Positions 53,595 through 62,980 are shown, numbered from the stretch's first letter. The stretch: 64,000 nucleotides of DNA from Lachnoclostridium sp. UBA1175 (GCA_002311665.1 DBYX01000019.1:73283-137282), one strand, 5' to 3'. Program-made: numbers and translations. Notes: a model not told the origin generated them from the sequence alone.

Positions 53595-55421
53595 ATGAAG
53601 AAATCTACCGTATCCGACAATCTCATCCGCGGTTTCGCGAGACGCCTCGCAATCTCCGCTGCGCTGATCGCCGCGCTCCTGCTCGGCGGCTGCGACGGAG
53701 GCGGCGGGGGATCCGACCGCCCCACGGTCGTTCCGGACGACGTCTCGCCGATCCCGACGGTAACGAAGGAAGTGTCCGCGACACCGTCGCCCACCGCCAC
53801 CCCCGTTCCGCTTGACAAGGTCGGGGTTGCGCCCTCATTTTCCGAGGAAAGATACTTCTGCGAGCAGGCATTCGACCTGACGATCACCGCCGCCGCACCA
53901 GACGGCGTTCTCTACTACACGACGGACGGAAGCGAGCCGGATCCCGAGGATTCCCGCACGCTCCGCTACGAGGGACCGATCCGTGTGTTCGCGTCCGGCG
54001 GGAACTACCCCGACGCGTTCACCGTCAAAGCCAGGGCATATTACGCGGACGGCACGGTCTCGCCGACCGCCGTTCACACGTATTTCGTTGCCGCCGGCAT
54101 CACCACGCGTTTCACGAACTCCTCCGAGCAGATGCTCGTCGTCAGCCTGATCGGCGACAGCGCCGACATTTTCGACGCGCCGAACGGCATCCTGTACGAC
54201 AAGAACTATAAGAAGCGCGGTGACGAGAGCGAGCGCCCCATCCACGCCGAGATCCTCGACGCGGCAGGCAACCTGATGATCAGCCAGTACTGCGGAGTCC
54301 GCGTGTACGGCGGCGTCTCCCGCAACGCAGTCGTCAAATCGCTCAAGCTCTTCGCCCGCAAATCCTACGCCTCCGGCATCGGGCGCTTCAAATCCGACCT
54401 CTTCGGCTCGACGGACATCAACGGTGATCCCATCGCCTCATACGACAAGATCGTGCTGCGCAACTTCGGCAACGACTGGCAGTTCGGTTTTCTGCGCGAC
54501 GAACTCAATCACCGCCTCCTCGAGGATGCCGGTTACCCGTTCTACGAGGCCGTACGCCCTGCGGTCGTGTACCTCAACGGCGAGTTCTACACTTTCGTCT
54601 GGATGCACGAGAGCTACTGCGACTCGTATTTTAAGAAGAAGTGCCCCGACGACACCAAGAAGGGCGAGTTCGTCGTGATCGGCGGCGGCGAGACAGAGAA
54701 AATCCCCGACGCGGACAAAAACGACACCGCCGAGTGCAGGGAATTCAATCTGATGTACGCCTCGGTCGCCCGGAAGGACTACACGCAGGACGAAAACTAC
54801 GAAAAACTCTGCCAATTCATCGATGTGGAGAACTATCTCGATTACATCGCGTACAACGCATACATCTGTAACTTCGACTGGCCGCATAACAACTACAAGG
54901 CGTTCCGCTACTATGCGGACGAGGGCGGCGAGTACGGCGAGGGCATCTACGACGGCCGCTGGAGATTCCTTCCGCACGATATGGACTATTCCACGGACCT
55001 GTACAGCAACAACCGGGAATGCTCCCCGGACACGGACTCCATCCGCAGGCTGTTGAGTTACGGCATGCGCCATGCGCCTCTCTTCTCCTCCCTCATGAAG
55101 CGGACGGAGTGCCGCGACTACTTCATCCGCCGCATTCTCTTCCTGATGAACGGTGCGCTCTCCTACGAGCACGTGTGCGCCGTAGTCGACGAGATGTCGA
55201 AGGAGCAGGGAGTCGAAATCCCCTACTATATTGAATCTATGGCCGAGCGCTTCAACCTCACCGGCTGGGGCACGGATGTCATCTGGGCAAGCCCGGAATA
55301 CACGGAGATCACGCGCTTGGAACTGCGCAACTTCTTCTTTGAGCGCAAGAACTATATGCTGGAATCTCTGTCAAACAACTTCAGGCTGGACATCGACGAA
55401 ATACTTGCAATGCAACCGTAG
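53595..55421 (+). CDS. CotH-type kinase lipoprotein
   Basis: 608 residues. Lipoprotein signal (ALIAALLLGGC), a Thr/Pro linker (TVTKEVSATPSPTATPVP), a chitobiase/HEX_C-like FN3 domain (about 80-175, VLYYTTDGSEPDP and VKARAYYADGTVSP), then a CotH domain: GVRVYGGVSRN, KIVLRNFGNDW, NFDWPHNNYKAFRYY and the active HDMDYST (DMD). CotH proteins are secreted kinases related to Fam20C and phosphorylate surface proteins in spore-formers. The GGGG ahead of the start is a moderate RBS. The gene leads an operon with two ABC genes (15-bp gap). Confidence 0.9.
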   Translation: MKKSTVSDNLIRGFARRLAISAALIAALLLGGCDGGGGGSDRPTVVPDDVSPIPTVTKEVSATPSPTATPVPLDKVGVAPSFSEERYFCEQAFDLTITAAAPDGVLYYTTDGSEPDPEDSRTLRYEGPIRVFASGGNYPDAFTVKARAYYADGTVSPTAVHTYFVAAGITTRFTNSSEQMLVVSLIGDSADIFDAPNGILYDKNYKKRGDESERPIHAEILDAAGNLMISQYCGVRVYGGVSRNAVVKSLKLFARKSYASGIGRFKSDLFGSTDINGDPIASYDKIVLRNFGNDWQFGFLRDELNHRLLEDAGYPFYEAVRPAVVYLNGEFYTFVWMHESYCDSYFKKKCPDDTKKGEFVVIGGGETEKIPDADKNDTAECREFNLMYASVARKDYTQDENYEKLCQFIDVENYLDYIAYNAYICNFDWPHNNYKAFRYYADEGGEYGEGIYDGRWRFLPHDMDYSTDLYSNNRECSPDTDSIRRLLSYGMRHAPLFSSLMKRTECRDYFIRRILFLMNGALSYEHVCAVVDEMSKEQGVEIPYYIESMAERFNLTGWGTDVIWASPEYTEITRLELRNFFFERKNYMLESLSNNFRLDIDEILAMQP

Positions 55422-55436
55422 AAGGAGCAATCCTGT

Positions 55437-57221
55437 ATGAAATGGATCCTACACTACATGGGCCGATACCGACTCCGGGTTACGATCGGTATGTCCGTCA
55501 AATTCATCGGCACGATCGGCGAGTTGCTGCTCCCGTTCCTGCTCGAGTACATCCTCGATGACGTCGTGCCGACCGGAAAGGTCCCCATGGTCATCCTGTT
55601 CGGCGTACTCATGATCATCACCGCGGTGATGGTTCGCACCATCAACATCAACGCGAACCGCCGCGCGACCGCGGTTGCCCGCGACTGCATCCGCGACCTG
55701 CGCCACGACCTCTTCGACACGACCGTGCACCTCACGGGCTCACAGTTCGACTACGTGACGCTGCCGTCCCTCATTTCCCGCATGACCTCCGACACGTACA
55801 ACGTGCAGAACTTCATCGGCATGATCCAGCGAATGGGCGTGCGCGCCTGCATCATGCTGCTCGGCGGAATCTTTATGGCCGTACTGCTTGACCCTGTGCT
55901 CGCTCTCGTGATGGTCGGCATGGTGCCCATCATGGCCGGCATCATCCTGTTCATCTCCACGAAGGGTATCCCGATGTACCGCCGTGTCCAGGAGAAGGTG
56001 GACGACATCACGCGCGTTCTTCGGGAAAATATCACCGGCGTCCGCGTCGTGAAGGCGCTCTCCCGTGAGCAGTACGAGACGGAACGCTACGAGCGGGCCA
56101 ACGAGGACCTCACCGTGACCGATCTGCATACCGGCATCACGATGGCTCTTCCGAACCCGATCATGAACCTGTGTCTCAACATCGGTATGGCGACCGTCAT
56201 CCTGATCGGCGCCGGCCGCGTCAACAACGGCCTCACCAAGCCCGGTGTCATCATCGCTTTCCTGTCCTATTTCAATATGATCCTGCAGGCCATAATGGGT
56301 ATGAACCGGATCTTCATCCAGTCCACGAAAGCCGCTGCCTCCGCCAACCGTATCGGCGAGGTGATCGCCCTCGCGGAGGATGTGCAGCCCGTACTTGAGA
56401 TTGACGACTCAACGCGCCTGCCCGCTCGCTGCCTCGATGCGGACGGCAACGCCCCGCTCGTGGTGTTCGACAACGTGAGCTTCGCCTACCCCGTGCTTCA
56501 GCAGGAGAAGGTCGACGAGAACCGGGAAAATGCGATCGGCAACATCTCCTTCTCGATCGGCCGCGGCGAGACGCTCGGAATCATCGGTGCCACCGGCTGC
56601 GGCAAGACGACGCTTCTCAATCTCCTGATGCGCTTCTACGATGTCACCGACGGTCAGGTGTACTACAACGGCCGCGACGTGCGCACCTACGCGCCCGACG
56701 AGCTGCGGCGCACGATGAGCGTCGTATTCCAGAACGACACGATCTTCGCAGACACCCTGCGCAACAATATCATTTTCGGACGCGAAGTCACCGAGGAGAC
56801 GATGGAGCAGGCTGCCGCCGACGCCAACATCTCACAGATGATCGATGCGCAACCCGAGCGCTACGACTACCGCGCGACGAAAGCCGGCGCCAACTTAAGC
56901 GGCGGCGAGAAGCAGCGCGTGTTGATCGCCCGCGCGCTCGCCGGGCATCCGGATCTCCTGATCCTCGACGACGCCTCGAGTGCCCTCGACTACAAGACCG
57001 ACGCCGCGCTCCGCAAGGCCATCCGCACGAACTACCCCGACACGACGACCATCACGATCGCGCAGCGCATCAGCTCCGTGATGAGCATGGACCGCATTCT
57101 CGTGATGGAGAACGGGCAAATGATCGGCTACGGCACGCACGAGGAGCTCCTCGATTCCTGCGAGGTCTACCGCGACATCTACATCTCACAGACGGGAGGT
57201 GACGCGAATGCCTCTGCTTAG
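55437..57221 (+). CDS. heterodimeric ABC exporter subunit, degenerate site
   Basis: 594 residues: ABC exporter with six membrane segments (about 15-310), Walker A GATGCGKTT (near 383), signature LSGGEKQR (near 486), Walker B ILDDASSALD (near 510). Walker B ends in Asp instead of the catalytic Glu, and the switch His is Gln (TIAQRIS). These are the marks of the catalytically weak half of an asymmetric exporter such as BmrC or TM287. It forms a pair with the next gene, which has the usual residues. RBS GAAGGAG precedes ATG. Confidence 0.95.
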   Translation: MKWILHYMGRYRLRVTIGMSVKFIGTIGELLLPFLLEYILDDVVPTGKVPMVILFGVLMIITAVMVRTININANRRATAVARDCIRDLRHDLFDTTVHLTGSQFDYVTLPSLISRMTSDTYNVQNFIGMIQRMGVRACIMLLGGIFMAVLLDPVLALVMVGMVPIMAGIILFISTKGIPMYRRVQEKVDDITRVLRENITGVRVVKALSREQYETERYERANEDLTVTDLHTGITMALPNPIMNLCLNIGMATVILIGAGRVNNGLTKPGVIIAFLSYFNMILQAIMGMNRIFIQSTKAAASANRIGEVIALAEDVQPVLEIDDSTRLPARCLDADGNAPLVVFDNVSFAYPVLQQEKVDENRENAIGNISFSIGRGETLGIIGATGCGKTTLLNLLMRFYDVTDGQVYYNGRDVRTYAPDELRRTMSVVFQNDTIFADTLRNNIIFGREVTEETMEQAAADANISQMIDAQPERYDYRATKAGANLSGGEKQRVLIARALAGHPDLLILDDASSALDYKTDAALRKAIRTNYPDTTTITIAQRISSVMSMDRILVMENGQMIGYGTHEELLDSCEVYRDIYISQTGGDANASA

Positions 57222-58977
57222 CAACAAAACCGCAAGACCGAAGGACACGAAGGGCACGCTTCGCCGCCTTCTCTCCTACTTAAACGCTTACCGGGTACCG
57301 ATGGCGATCGGACTCGTGCTGTCCCTCGCGGGCAACCTCTTCGCCCTCTTCGGCCCGAACCTCGCCGGCAAAGCCATCGGCGCGATTGGCAACGGCGCCG
57401 GGGAAGCAAAATTTTCGCTGATTTATCACTACCTGAAACTGCTGTTGCTGCTGTACGTCGGATCCGCGGTGTGCACGTTCCTTCTCTCGGTTCTGATGAT
57501 GAAGGTCGGCCGCTCCGTCGGCAAGAAGCTCCGCAGCGAAGTGTTCGACAAACTGATGACCATGCCGGTCGGCTACTTCGACACGCACCAGACCGGTGAC
57601 ATCATCAGCCGTGTATCCTACGACATCGACGTCATCAGCAACTCGCTCTCCACGGATGTGGTGCAGATCCTGTCGAGTTTGATCACGGTCATCGGCGCGT
57701 TCATCATGATGCTCGTGATCTGCCCGCCGCTCGTTCTCGCAGTGCTGATCACGATCCCGCTGTCGATCTTCTACACGCGCTACATCACCCGCAAGGCACG
57801 CCCGCTTCTGTCCGCGCGCTCCGCGATGTACGGCGAGATGAACGGCTACTCCGAGGAGATGTTCTCCGGCCAGAAGACCATCCAGGCCTACGCGCACGAG
57901 GAGATCACGCTCGACGAGTTCGACGGCATCAACGAGAAGACGTGTGAGGCGTTCTTCAACGCCGACTACATTTCCTCCAAGATCGGACCGTCCATCGGTT
58001 TCATCAACAACCTGTCGCTCGCGCTCACCGCGATGTTCGGCTCAATCTTCTATATGAAGAAGATCATCGACCTGAGCCAGATCTCATCGTTCGTGCTGTA
58101 CACGCGCAAGTTCTCCGGCCCGATCAACGAGGTCGCCAACATCGCCAACGAGATCCTCTCTTCGCTGGCCGCAGCCGAGCGAGTCTTCAACCTCTTAAAC
58201 GAATCGGACGAGATTGCCGACCTGAAGGATGCGGTCGAGCTCACCGACGTGCGCGGCGAGGTGGAACTCGAGGACGTCAACTTCTCCTATCGCCCGGAGA
58301 AGCCGATCCTCCGCGACATCAACATTCATGCGGAGGCGGGGAAAATGATCGCCATCGTCGGGCCGACAGGCTCCGGCAAGACGACCATCATCAACCTGCT
58401 GATGCGATTTTACGAGCCCGTGTCGGGACAGATCTATGTCGACGACACGCCGCACGAGCATTTTACGATGGAGTCGCTGCGGCGCGCCTACGCGCTCGTC
58501 CTGCAGGACACCTGGGTCTTCCACGGCACCATCTACGACAACATCGCGTACGGCCGCATCGGAGCCACGCGTGACGAGGTCATAGAAGCCGCGAAGGCCG
58601 CGCACATCCACCACTACATCATGTGCCTGCCGCAGGGCTACGACACCGTCATCACCGAGGACGGCGGCAACATCTCGAAGGGGCAGAAGCAGCTTCTCAC
58701 GATCGCCCGCGCGATGCTCTACGACGCGAAGATGCTCATCCTCGACGAGGCGACCAGCAACGTCGACACCCGCACCGAGCGCCGCATCCAGAAGGCGATG
58801 CGCACCCTGATGAAGGACAAGACCTGCTTCGTCATCGCCCACCGCCTCTCCACGATCCAGAACGCCGACACCATCCTGGTCATCGGCAACGGAACCGTCG
58901 TTGAAGCCGGAACACACGAGGAGTTGATGGAAAAGAAGGGAAGGTACTATAGTTTATACAATGCACAGTTTGAGTGA
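57208..58977 (+). CDS. heterodimeric ABC exporter subunit, catalytic half
   Basis: 589 residues from ATG 57208, chosen for GGGAGG 8 bases ahead (a GTG at 57199 is out of RBS range). Six membrane segments, Walker A GPTGSGKTT (near 385), signature NISKGQKQ (near 488), Walker B LILDEATSNVD (near 510) with Glu, and switch His in VIAHRLST. It overlaps the partner by 14 bp. The substrate is unknown: drug, lipid or, given the CotH neighbour, a surface-protein modifier. The gene ends TTTGAGTGATAA, which recurs inverted in the repeats downstream. Confidence 0.95.
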   Translation: MPLLSNKTARPKDTKGTLRRLLSYLNAYRVPMAIGLVLSLAGNLFALFGPNLAGKAIGAIGNGAGEAKFSLIYHYLKLLLLLYVGSAVCTFLLSVLMMKVGRSVGKKLRSEVFDKLMTMPVGYFDTHQTGDIISRVSYDIDVISNSLSTDVVQILSSLITVIGAFIMMLVICPPLVLAVLITIPLSIFYTRYITRKARPLLSARSAMYGEMNGYSEEMFSGQKTIQAYAHEEITLDEFDGINEKTCEAFFNADYISSKIGPSIGFINNLSLALTAMFGSIFYMKKIIDLSQISSFVLYTRKFSGPINEVANIANEILSSLAAAERVFNLLNESDEIADLKDAVELTDVRGEVELEDVNFSYRPEKPILRDINIHAEAGKMIAIVGPTGSGKTTIINLLMRFYEPVSGQIYVDDTPHEHFTMESLRRAYALVLQDTWVFHGTIYDNIAYGRIGATRDEVIEAAKAAHIHHYIMCLPQGYDTVITEDGGNISKGQKQLLTIARAMLYDAKMLILDEATSNVDTRTERRIQKAMRTLMKDKTCFVIAHRLSTIQNADTILVIGNGTVVEAGTHEELMEKKGRYYSLYNAQFE

Positions 58978-58980
58978 TAA
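58969..58980. repeat. TTTGAGTGATAA at the end of the ABC gene
   Basis: This 12-mer contains the stop codon and occurs reverse-complemented (TTATCACTCAAA) at 59136-59147 and 59278-59289. Confidence 0.6.
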
Positions 58981-58989
58981 CTGAGCGAA

Positions 58990-59037
58990 GTAAGAAGAAA
59001 CCGGCAACGCCTTGTGCGATTGCCGGTTTCTTCTTAC
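58990..59037 (+). terminator. long perfect hairpin after the ABC operon
   Basis: An 18-bp perfect stem (58990-59007 with 59020-59037) with a 12-base loop. The right arm ends in TTTCTTCTTAC rather than a pure T-run, so termination efficiency is uncertain. It may act as a bidirectional terminator or as part of the repeat array. Confidence 0.6.
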
Positions 59038-59295
59038 GAGCGAAGTGCAGACATGAGCAATCCCGCCACGCGAAGCGGGGCGCGATTGCGAATGGCTGCA
59101 GGATTGCGGGAGCGCGAAGCGCGAAGCAATCCGTCTTATCACTCAAACATTCAACGAGCGAAGTGCAGACATGAGCAAGAAGCCACGCGAAGCGGGGCGC
59201 GATTGCGAATGCTCTACCTTGGTATGGCCGTAAGTCGGTGCAGGATTGCGGGAGCGCGAAGCGCGAAGCAATCCGTCTTATCACTCAAATATTCA
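59036..59295. repeat. two-copy intergenic repeat with GCGAAGC words
   Basis: Copy 1 is 59036-59153 and copy 2 is 59154-59295. Both run ACGAGCGAAGTGCAGACATG, GCCACGCGAAGCGGGGCG, ATTGCGGGAGCGCGAAGCG, ending TTATCACTCAAA-ATTCA; copy 2 has a 24-bp insertion. A third partial GAGCGAAGTA start follows at 59298, and another precedes at 58983. No gene of my own support lies in 58978-59332. Confidence 0.75.
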
Positions 59296-59332
59296 TGCGA
59301 GCGAAGTACTATGTCAAAAAATCCGAACGACC

Positions 59333-60637
59333 TCAAATGAACCAGATATAACTGTCCACCAACCATTCAACTCCGGATTCCGCCTGGTCAACGCCCGGGT
59401 TTTTGTTTGTCATAACGACAGAGATCTCCCCGGATTGAAGGTGCAATTTCATCATACACTGTCCGTTTTCTCCCCACCCTTTTGAGACCACAGTGTCCTG
59501 TCCGTCGAGGAAGACTCCGAGCCCCGTCCACGTGAAATTTTCCGCGGGCTTTATGATCTCACGCGCGGAATCGGCCTGCAAAAAAGTGCTTTCCCCATTG
59601 AGGGCGCGGAAGAACTCTGCTGCAAGGGTCAGGAGATCCTTCGGTGTGCTCCACAATCCCGATGCGGCAAGATCCGGCGTAACGGGGAATCTGCCGGGAA
59701 TCGGCGCCCCGGCATCATCATAGCCGGCGGCCATATTGGCCTTATGCTCCTCTCTTTCGGCAGGTGAAGCAAAAAAAGTGTTTTTGAGTCCCAATTCTTC
59801 GAAGACCAGTTCCTTAAAGAGAACCGCAAACTCCTTACCGCTGACGTCCTGCACCATCTGCTGCAAAACACAATACCCCGCATCGGAATACTCAAAAGCT
59901 TCCCCCTGCGGTTTCTCCGCTCTCACGGGCCGGTTGTTGTACTTCGTGCGTCCCTCCAGAATATCGAGCAGGCTAACCTCCGGGTCTCCGATGCGCAATC
60001 CGTAAAATGAATCTTCCCCGTCAATAATTCCAGCAGTGTGACTCAGGACGGCCCGGATCGTCGCGTCACTTTCCTGTCCGTCCGCGGTGAGAAGTTTCCA
60101 CGAACGCAGGTATTCATTGACTCGTTCATCGATGTCCAGCAACTTCAATTCCTGCATTTCCATAACGCAGATCGCAGTGATAAACTTCGATACGGAGCAG
60201 GCGGGAAAAATCGTTTCCTCATCCACCCGGGAACCGCTTTCCGCGTCGGAAACCCCGAAATACTGCGCACTGTTGTGCTCCGCGCTTCCGTAGGCAAACG
60301 CCATTCCCGGAAACCGTCCGGTGACCTGCTCCCTTTTGTCCAGCACGTTCGACTTGCCGACAATCCACGCGGCGCTCGACCATGGCGCGAGTTTATCAAA
60401 GTTCTCGTCCACTATCCTGTAATACCGCTGTGTATAATAATCATCATCCGACTCAAACAGAACCCTGCCGTTGCCGATCAGCTTATCGGCGTTTTCATCA
60501 TCGCCGAGCTTATCGTATGTCCCGGCGTCAATCTCACACAGCTGATAAAAGCCCCTCCAGCTTCTCTGTGCCGTGTAGATGTTTCTCTCCTCGTCGTAGC
60601 ACGCCTTCCATCCGAGTCCTTCTTTGAATTTCATCAT
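59333..60637 (-). CDS. serine hydrolase (class C beta-lactamase family), intracellular form
   Basis: 434 residues. SVSK (148-151; Ser148/Lys151) and YSD (250-252) are the penicillin-binding/esterase motifs, with LSHTAG at 198-203. There is no signal peptide. An N-terminal segment of about 100 residues (MMKFKEGLGWKACYDEERNIYTAQRSW) precedes the hydrolase domain and is not typical of the family. RBS GGAGG precedes ATG. It may be an esterase or peptidase with an extra sensor domain. The base composition is slightly lower in GC than its neighbours. Confidence 0.85.
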   Translation of the reverse strand: MMKFKEGLGWKACYDEERNIYTAQRSWRGFYQLCEIDAGTYDKLGDDENADKLIGNGRVLFESDDDYYTQRYYRIVDENFDKLAPWSSAAWIVGKSNVLDKREQVTGRFPGMAFAYGSAEHNSAQYFGVSDAESGSRVDEETIFPACSVSKFITAICVMEMQELKLLDIDERVNEYLRSWKLLTADGQESDATIRAVLSHTAGIIDGEDSFYGLRIGDPEVSLLDILEGRTKYNNRPVRAEKPQGEAFEYSDAGYCVLQQMVQDVSGKEFAVLFKELVFEELGLKNTFFASPAEREEHKANMAAGYDDAGAPIPGRFPVTPDLAASGLWSTPKDLLTLAAEFFRALNGESTFLQADSAREIIKPAENFTWTGLGVFLDGQDTVVSKGWGENGQCMMKLHLQSGEISVVMTNKNPGVDQAESGVEWLVDSYIWFI

Positions 60638-60699
60638 AATTCCTCCGTTTATGCTTATACTCTTTCCTTATCAGGCGCTCTTTCATCCACGCGCGTCAT

Positions 60700-60875
60700 T
60701 CATTTCCGGTAATCCGGCTCGTCCTCATTCAATCCGATATTTTTCCCGTAGAAGACCGGATTCTTTCCCTCTTTCTTCTGCCACTCACAATCCTTCAGGA
60801 GTCGATCGCCATAACGACGATCAGAACCGGATAATACATAAAACCGTCGATCTTGTCCAACAGTTCGGTGATCAT
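60700..60875 (-). pseudogene. remnant of an alanine/sodium symporter-like gene
   Basis: Starting at ATG 60875 the frame reads MITELLDKIDGFMYYPVLIVVMAIDS and then stops; this looks like the N-terminus of AGCS-type symporters. In a second frame the sequence continues LLKDCEWQKKEGKNPVFYGKN, a typical AGCS C-terminus, to TGA at 60702-60700. A promoter (60965-60993) and RBS are still present. I infer an internal deletion that joined both ends; this rests on pattern memory, not a search. The remaining stretch to 61177 holds only the promoter of the next gene (TATAAT at 61146-61151). Confidence 0.45.
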
Positions 60876-60964
60876 TTTCCCATTTTCCCTCACTCGCTCT
60901 GTTTCGAAAACAGCCATGACACGCCGAAGCACTGCGGACGTATTGATTTCATACGTGTTTTCTT

Positions 60965-60993
60965 AGCATAACACAGCCCGCAGAACTTTACAA
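60965..60993 (-). promoter_or_regulatory. promoter of the symporter remnant
   Basis: TTGTAA (60993-60988) and TATGCT (60970-60965), 17 bp apart on the minus strand. Confidence 0.5.
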
Positions 60994-61177
60994 TAAAATA
61001 TAACTGTGACGCATAAAAACGCCCTCCCTACCGGAATCCATCCTTCTCCGTTGCAGAAGTAAATTGCATTTACATTTGCATCATATCACAATCATTTTCC
61101 CAACACAAGAAAACTATCAGGCGTGGAATCTCAACCCGATTTGGTGTATAATAAGGGAAATCTTGTGCGGAGGAATT

Positions 61178-61624
61178 ATGAGATCGATTCGGAAAATTCT
61201 TTTGCTATGCCTGGCATACAACATTGTCGGCTACGCCCTGATCTTCCTCTATGACCTGGCGGACGAGCATATGATCGACACTTCGTTCCCCTGTGAGGAA
61301 CTCGCGATGGTCGTTCTGTTCATTCTCATGCCGCTTTCGGTCATCGTTGCGGAATTGCTTGGATTCAGCCGGGATTTTTCGCGGAAGGAAACCCTCGTCT
61401 ACGCCATCGTATGGGCAGCCGCTTCCGTTTTAATTATGTTCACCTTCGGCGAATACGGTCTCCGCGGAGGCTTCATCAAGCAGGTGCACGTCGAGATGCT
61501 GAACGGCATCGAGTATTATCTCCCCGGTGTCTGCATCGGAGTGATCATGCCCGTGCTCTACCTGCTGCTCCGGCTGATCGAGGAGCTTTACGCGAGGTTT
61601 AAGAAGCGCCGCTCCGACCGATAA
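61178..61624 (+). CDS. small four-span membrane protein, unknown
   Basis: 148 residues from ATG 61178 (RBS CGGAGG). Four hydrophobic segments: ILLLCLAYNIVGYALIFLY, LAMVVLFILMPLSVIVAELL, TLVYAIVWAAASVLIMF, YLPGVCIGVIMPVLYLLLRL; a basic tail KKRRSDR follows. No family is recognised. A small cytosolic gene follows 13 bp later, in one transcript. Confidence 0.7.
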   Translation: MRSIRKILLLCLAYNIVGYALIFLYDLADEHMIDTSFPCEELAMVVLFILMPLSVIVAELLGFSRDFSRKETLVYAIVWAAASVLIMFTFGEYGLRGGFIKQVHVEMLNGIEYYLPGVCIGVIMPVLYLLLRLIEELYARFKKRRSDR

Positions 61625-61637
61625 GAAAGGATAAATT

Positions 61638-61922
61638 ATGGTACTCAGAAAAGATTTACTCTCGCTCGGCTTCTACAAGCTGAGCGCATTTCACGGCAGC
61701 AACGGTCCTATGAACTATCGGATCGAGAGCATCAAGGAGGAGGACGGCGTCGACGGCAAAGGCAAGACCAAGTACAAGATCACCGGTCTGCGCGTCATCA
61801 CCTACCCCGGCCCGTACAACTACGAAAAAACGGACGACTCGCTCAAGAAATCGAAGGATTTCTACCCGTTTGAGCCCGAGACGCTCGACGCGATTACGGA
61901 CTACCTCAACAGCCTTCAATGA
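61638..61922 (+). CDS. small cytosolic protein, unknown
   Basis: 94 residues with AAAGGAT as RBS. Beta-rich first half (LLSLGFYKLSAFHGSNGPM, KYKITGLRVITYPGPYNYEKT) and an acidic helix (PFEPETLDAITDYLNSLQ). It shares its transcript with the membrane protein before it and ends at a bidirectional terminator. Confidence 0.7.
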   Translation: MVLRKDLLSLGFYKLSAFHGSNGPMNYRIESIKEEDGVDGKGKTKYKITGLRVITYPGPYNYEKTDDSLKKSKDFYPFEPETLDAITDYLNSLQ

Positions 61923-61960
61923 AAAAACGCCCGGCATTCCGCCTGCCGGGCATATTTTTT
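61922..61960. terminator. bidirectional terminator
   Basis: GCCCGGCA (61929-61936) pairs with TGCCGGGC (61944-61951); T-runs on both strands. It ends the plus-strand pair and the convergent minus-strand gene. Confidence 0.85.
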
Positions 61961-62957
61961 ACAGCTCGATCGAGTTAATCTCCTTGAGAAGAATCGTAAT
62001 CTTGCCGTCGTCCGCCTGCACATACTCCACGAAATCCGGGTTGCGCAGGTAACCGATCGGCACGAGCAGCTCGATACCGTTGTCCGTCACGATCTTCTGC
62101 TTGCGAGTCAGCGCACGTTCGGTCTTCGGGCTCACCGCGATCGGCTCCCTCGGGATCTGCTCCCGCTCCATACGCTCGCGATAGCGCTCTCCCGCCGTCT
62201 CGCTGTCGGCAAATACGGTCTCCTCCACGCACGCGACGCTCACGCACCCGGACGACTCCGCCCTGCCGGCGACCTCCCTCTTGTAATCCATGATCTTCTC
62301 GGGCACCAGCTCCTTCGGGTAGCATTCGCGGATGACCTCGACCGCGGCCTCGTTCATCGTCTCCACCGTCTTCTTCTCCGACGTCCTCACCCGCAGCTGC
62401 AGCACGTGCTCCGCGAGATAGTTGCAGCGCACATCCTCGATGTAGTGCTCCGTGTCCGAAAGACGCACCGACTGCGTCTCCGGATCGATGACGAAATACT
62501 CGCATTGGCGCAGCCCGCCCTTCGGCATCACCTTCGAGTTCAGCATCCACGAGACATTGCCCTCCGAGTCGAGGCGACAGCAGAACATCTCCTGGAACGG
62601 CAGCTTGAACATCGCCGCGAACGGCCGCTCCTCCGCCAGAAAATAAACAAAGATGCCACTGCCGGCGCGCAGCTCCGCGTTGTCCCGCACGAGCTCGTAG
62701 ATGTGCTCCGACACGCTCTCGACGAACACCTCCATCCCCTCGGGCTCCTTCGGAACGATCTCCGCCGCGAAGTCATCATCCGCATAGTTTGCCGTCACCG
62801 CGCCCGTCTCCGAGAGCGACGCCGCGCACAACTTCGCGATGTACCCGTACAGCACATCCTCCTCGTCAAGTTTGATCTCGCTGCGGTTCGGGCAGGGCAG
62901 CGTCGCATCGATCGTAGTCAAAAACACCTTGTAAATCTCAATATCGCCGGCTCTCAT
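61959..62957 (-). CDS. nucleoid-associated (NdpA/YejK-like) protein
   Basis: 332 residues from ATG 62957 (RBS CGGAGG). It begins MRAGDIEIYKVFLTTIDAT and has a conserved-looking FAAMFKLPFQEMFCC segment and a late helix-rich region (EKIMDYKREVAGRAES). The family of 37-kDa nucleoid-associated proteins (NdpA) has a similar size and layout and is spread in Firmicutes; I assign it by this resemblance only. A role in chromosome compaction or DNA binding would be expected. It shares a transcript with the small gene 82 bp upstream. Confidence 0.55.
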   Translation of the reverse strand: MRAGDIEIYKVFLTTIDATLPCPNRSEIKLDEEDVLYGYIAKLCAASLSETGAVTANYADDDFAAEIVPKEPEGMEVFVESVSEHIYELVRDNAELRAGSGIFVYFLAEERPFAAMFKLPFQEMFCCRLDSEGNVSWMLNSKVMPKGGLRQCEYFVIDPETQSVRLSDTEHYIEDVRCNYLAEHVLQLRVRTSEKKTVETMNEAAVEVIRECYPKELVPEKIMDYKREVAGRAESSGCVSVACVEETVFADSETAGERYRERMEREQIPREPIAVSPKTERALTRKQKIVTDNGIELLVPIGYLRNPDFVEYVQADDGKITILLKEINSIEL

Positions 62958-62980
62958 GGCAACCTCCGAATCATAATTTT

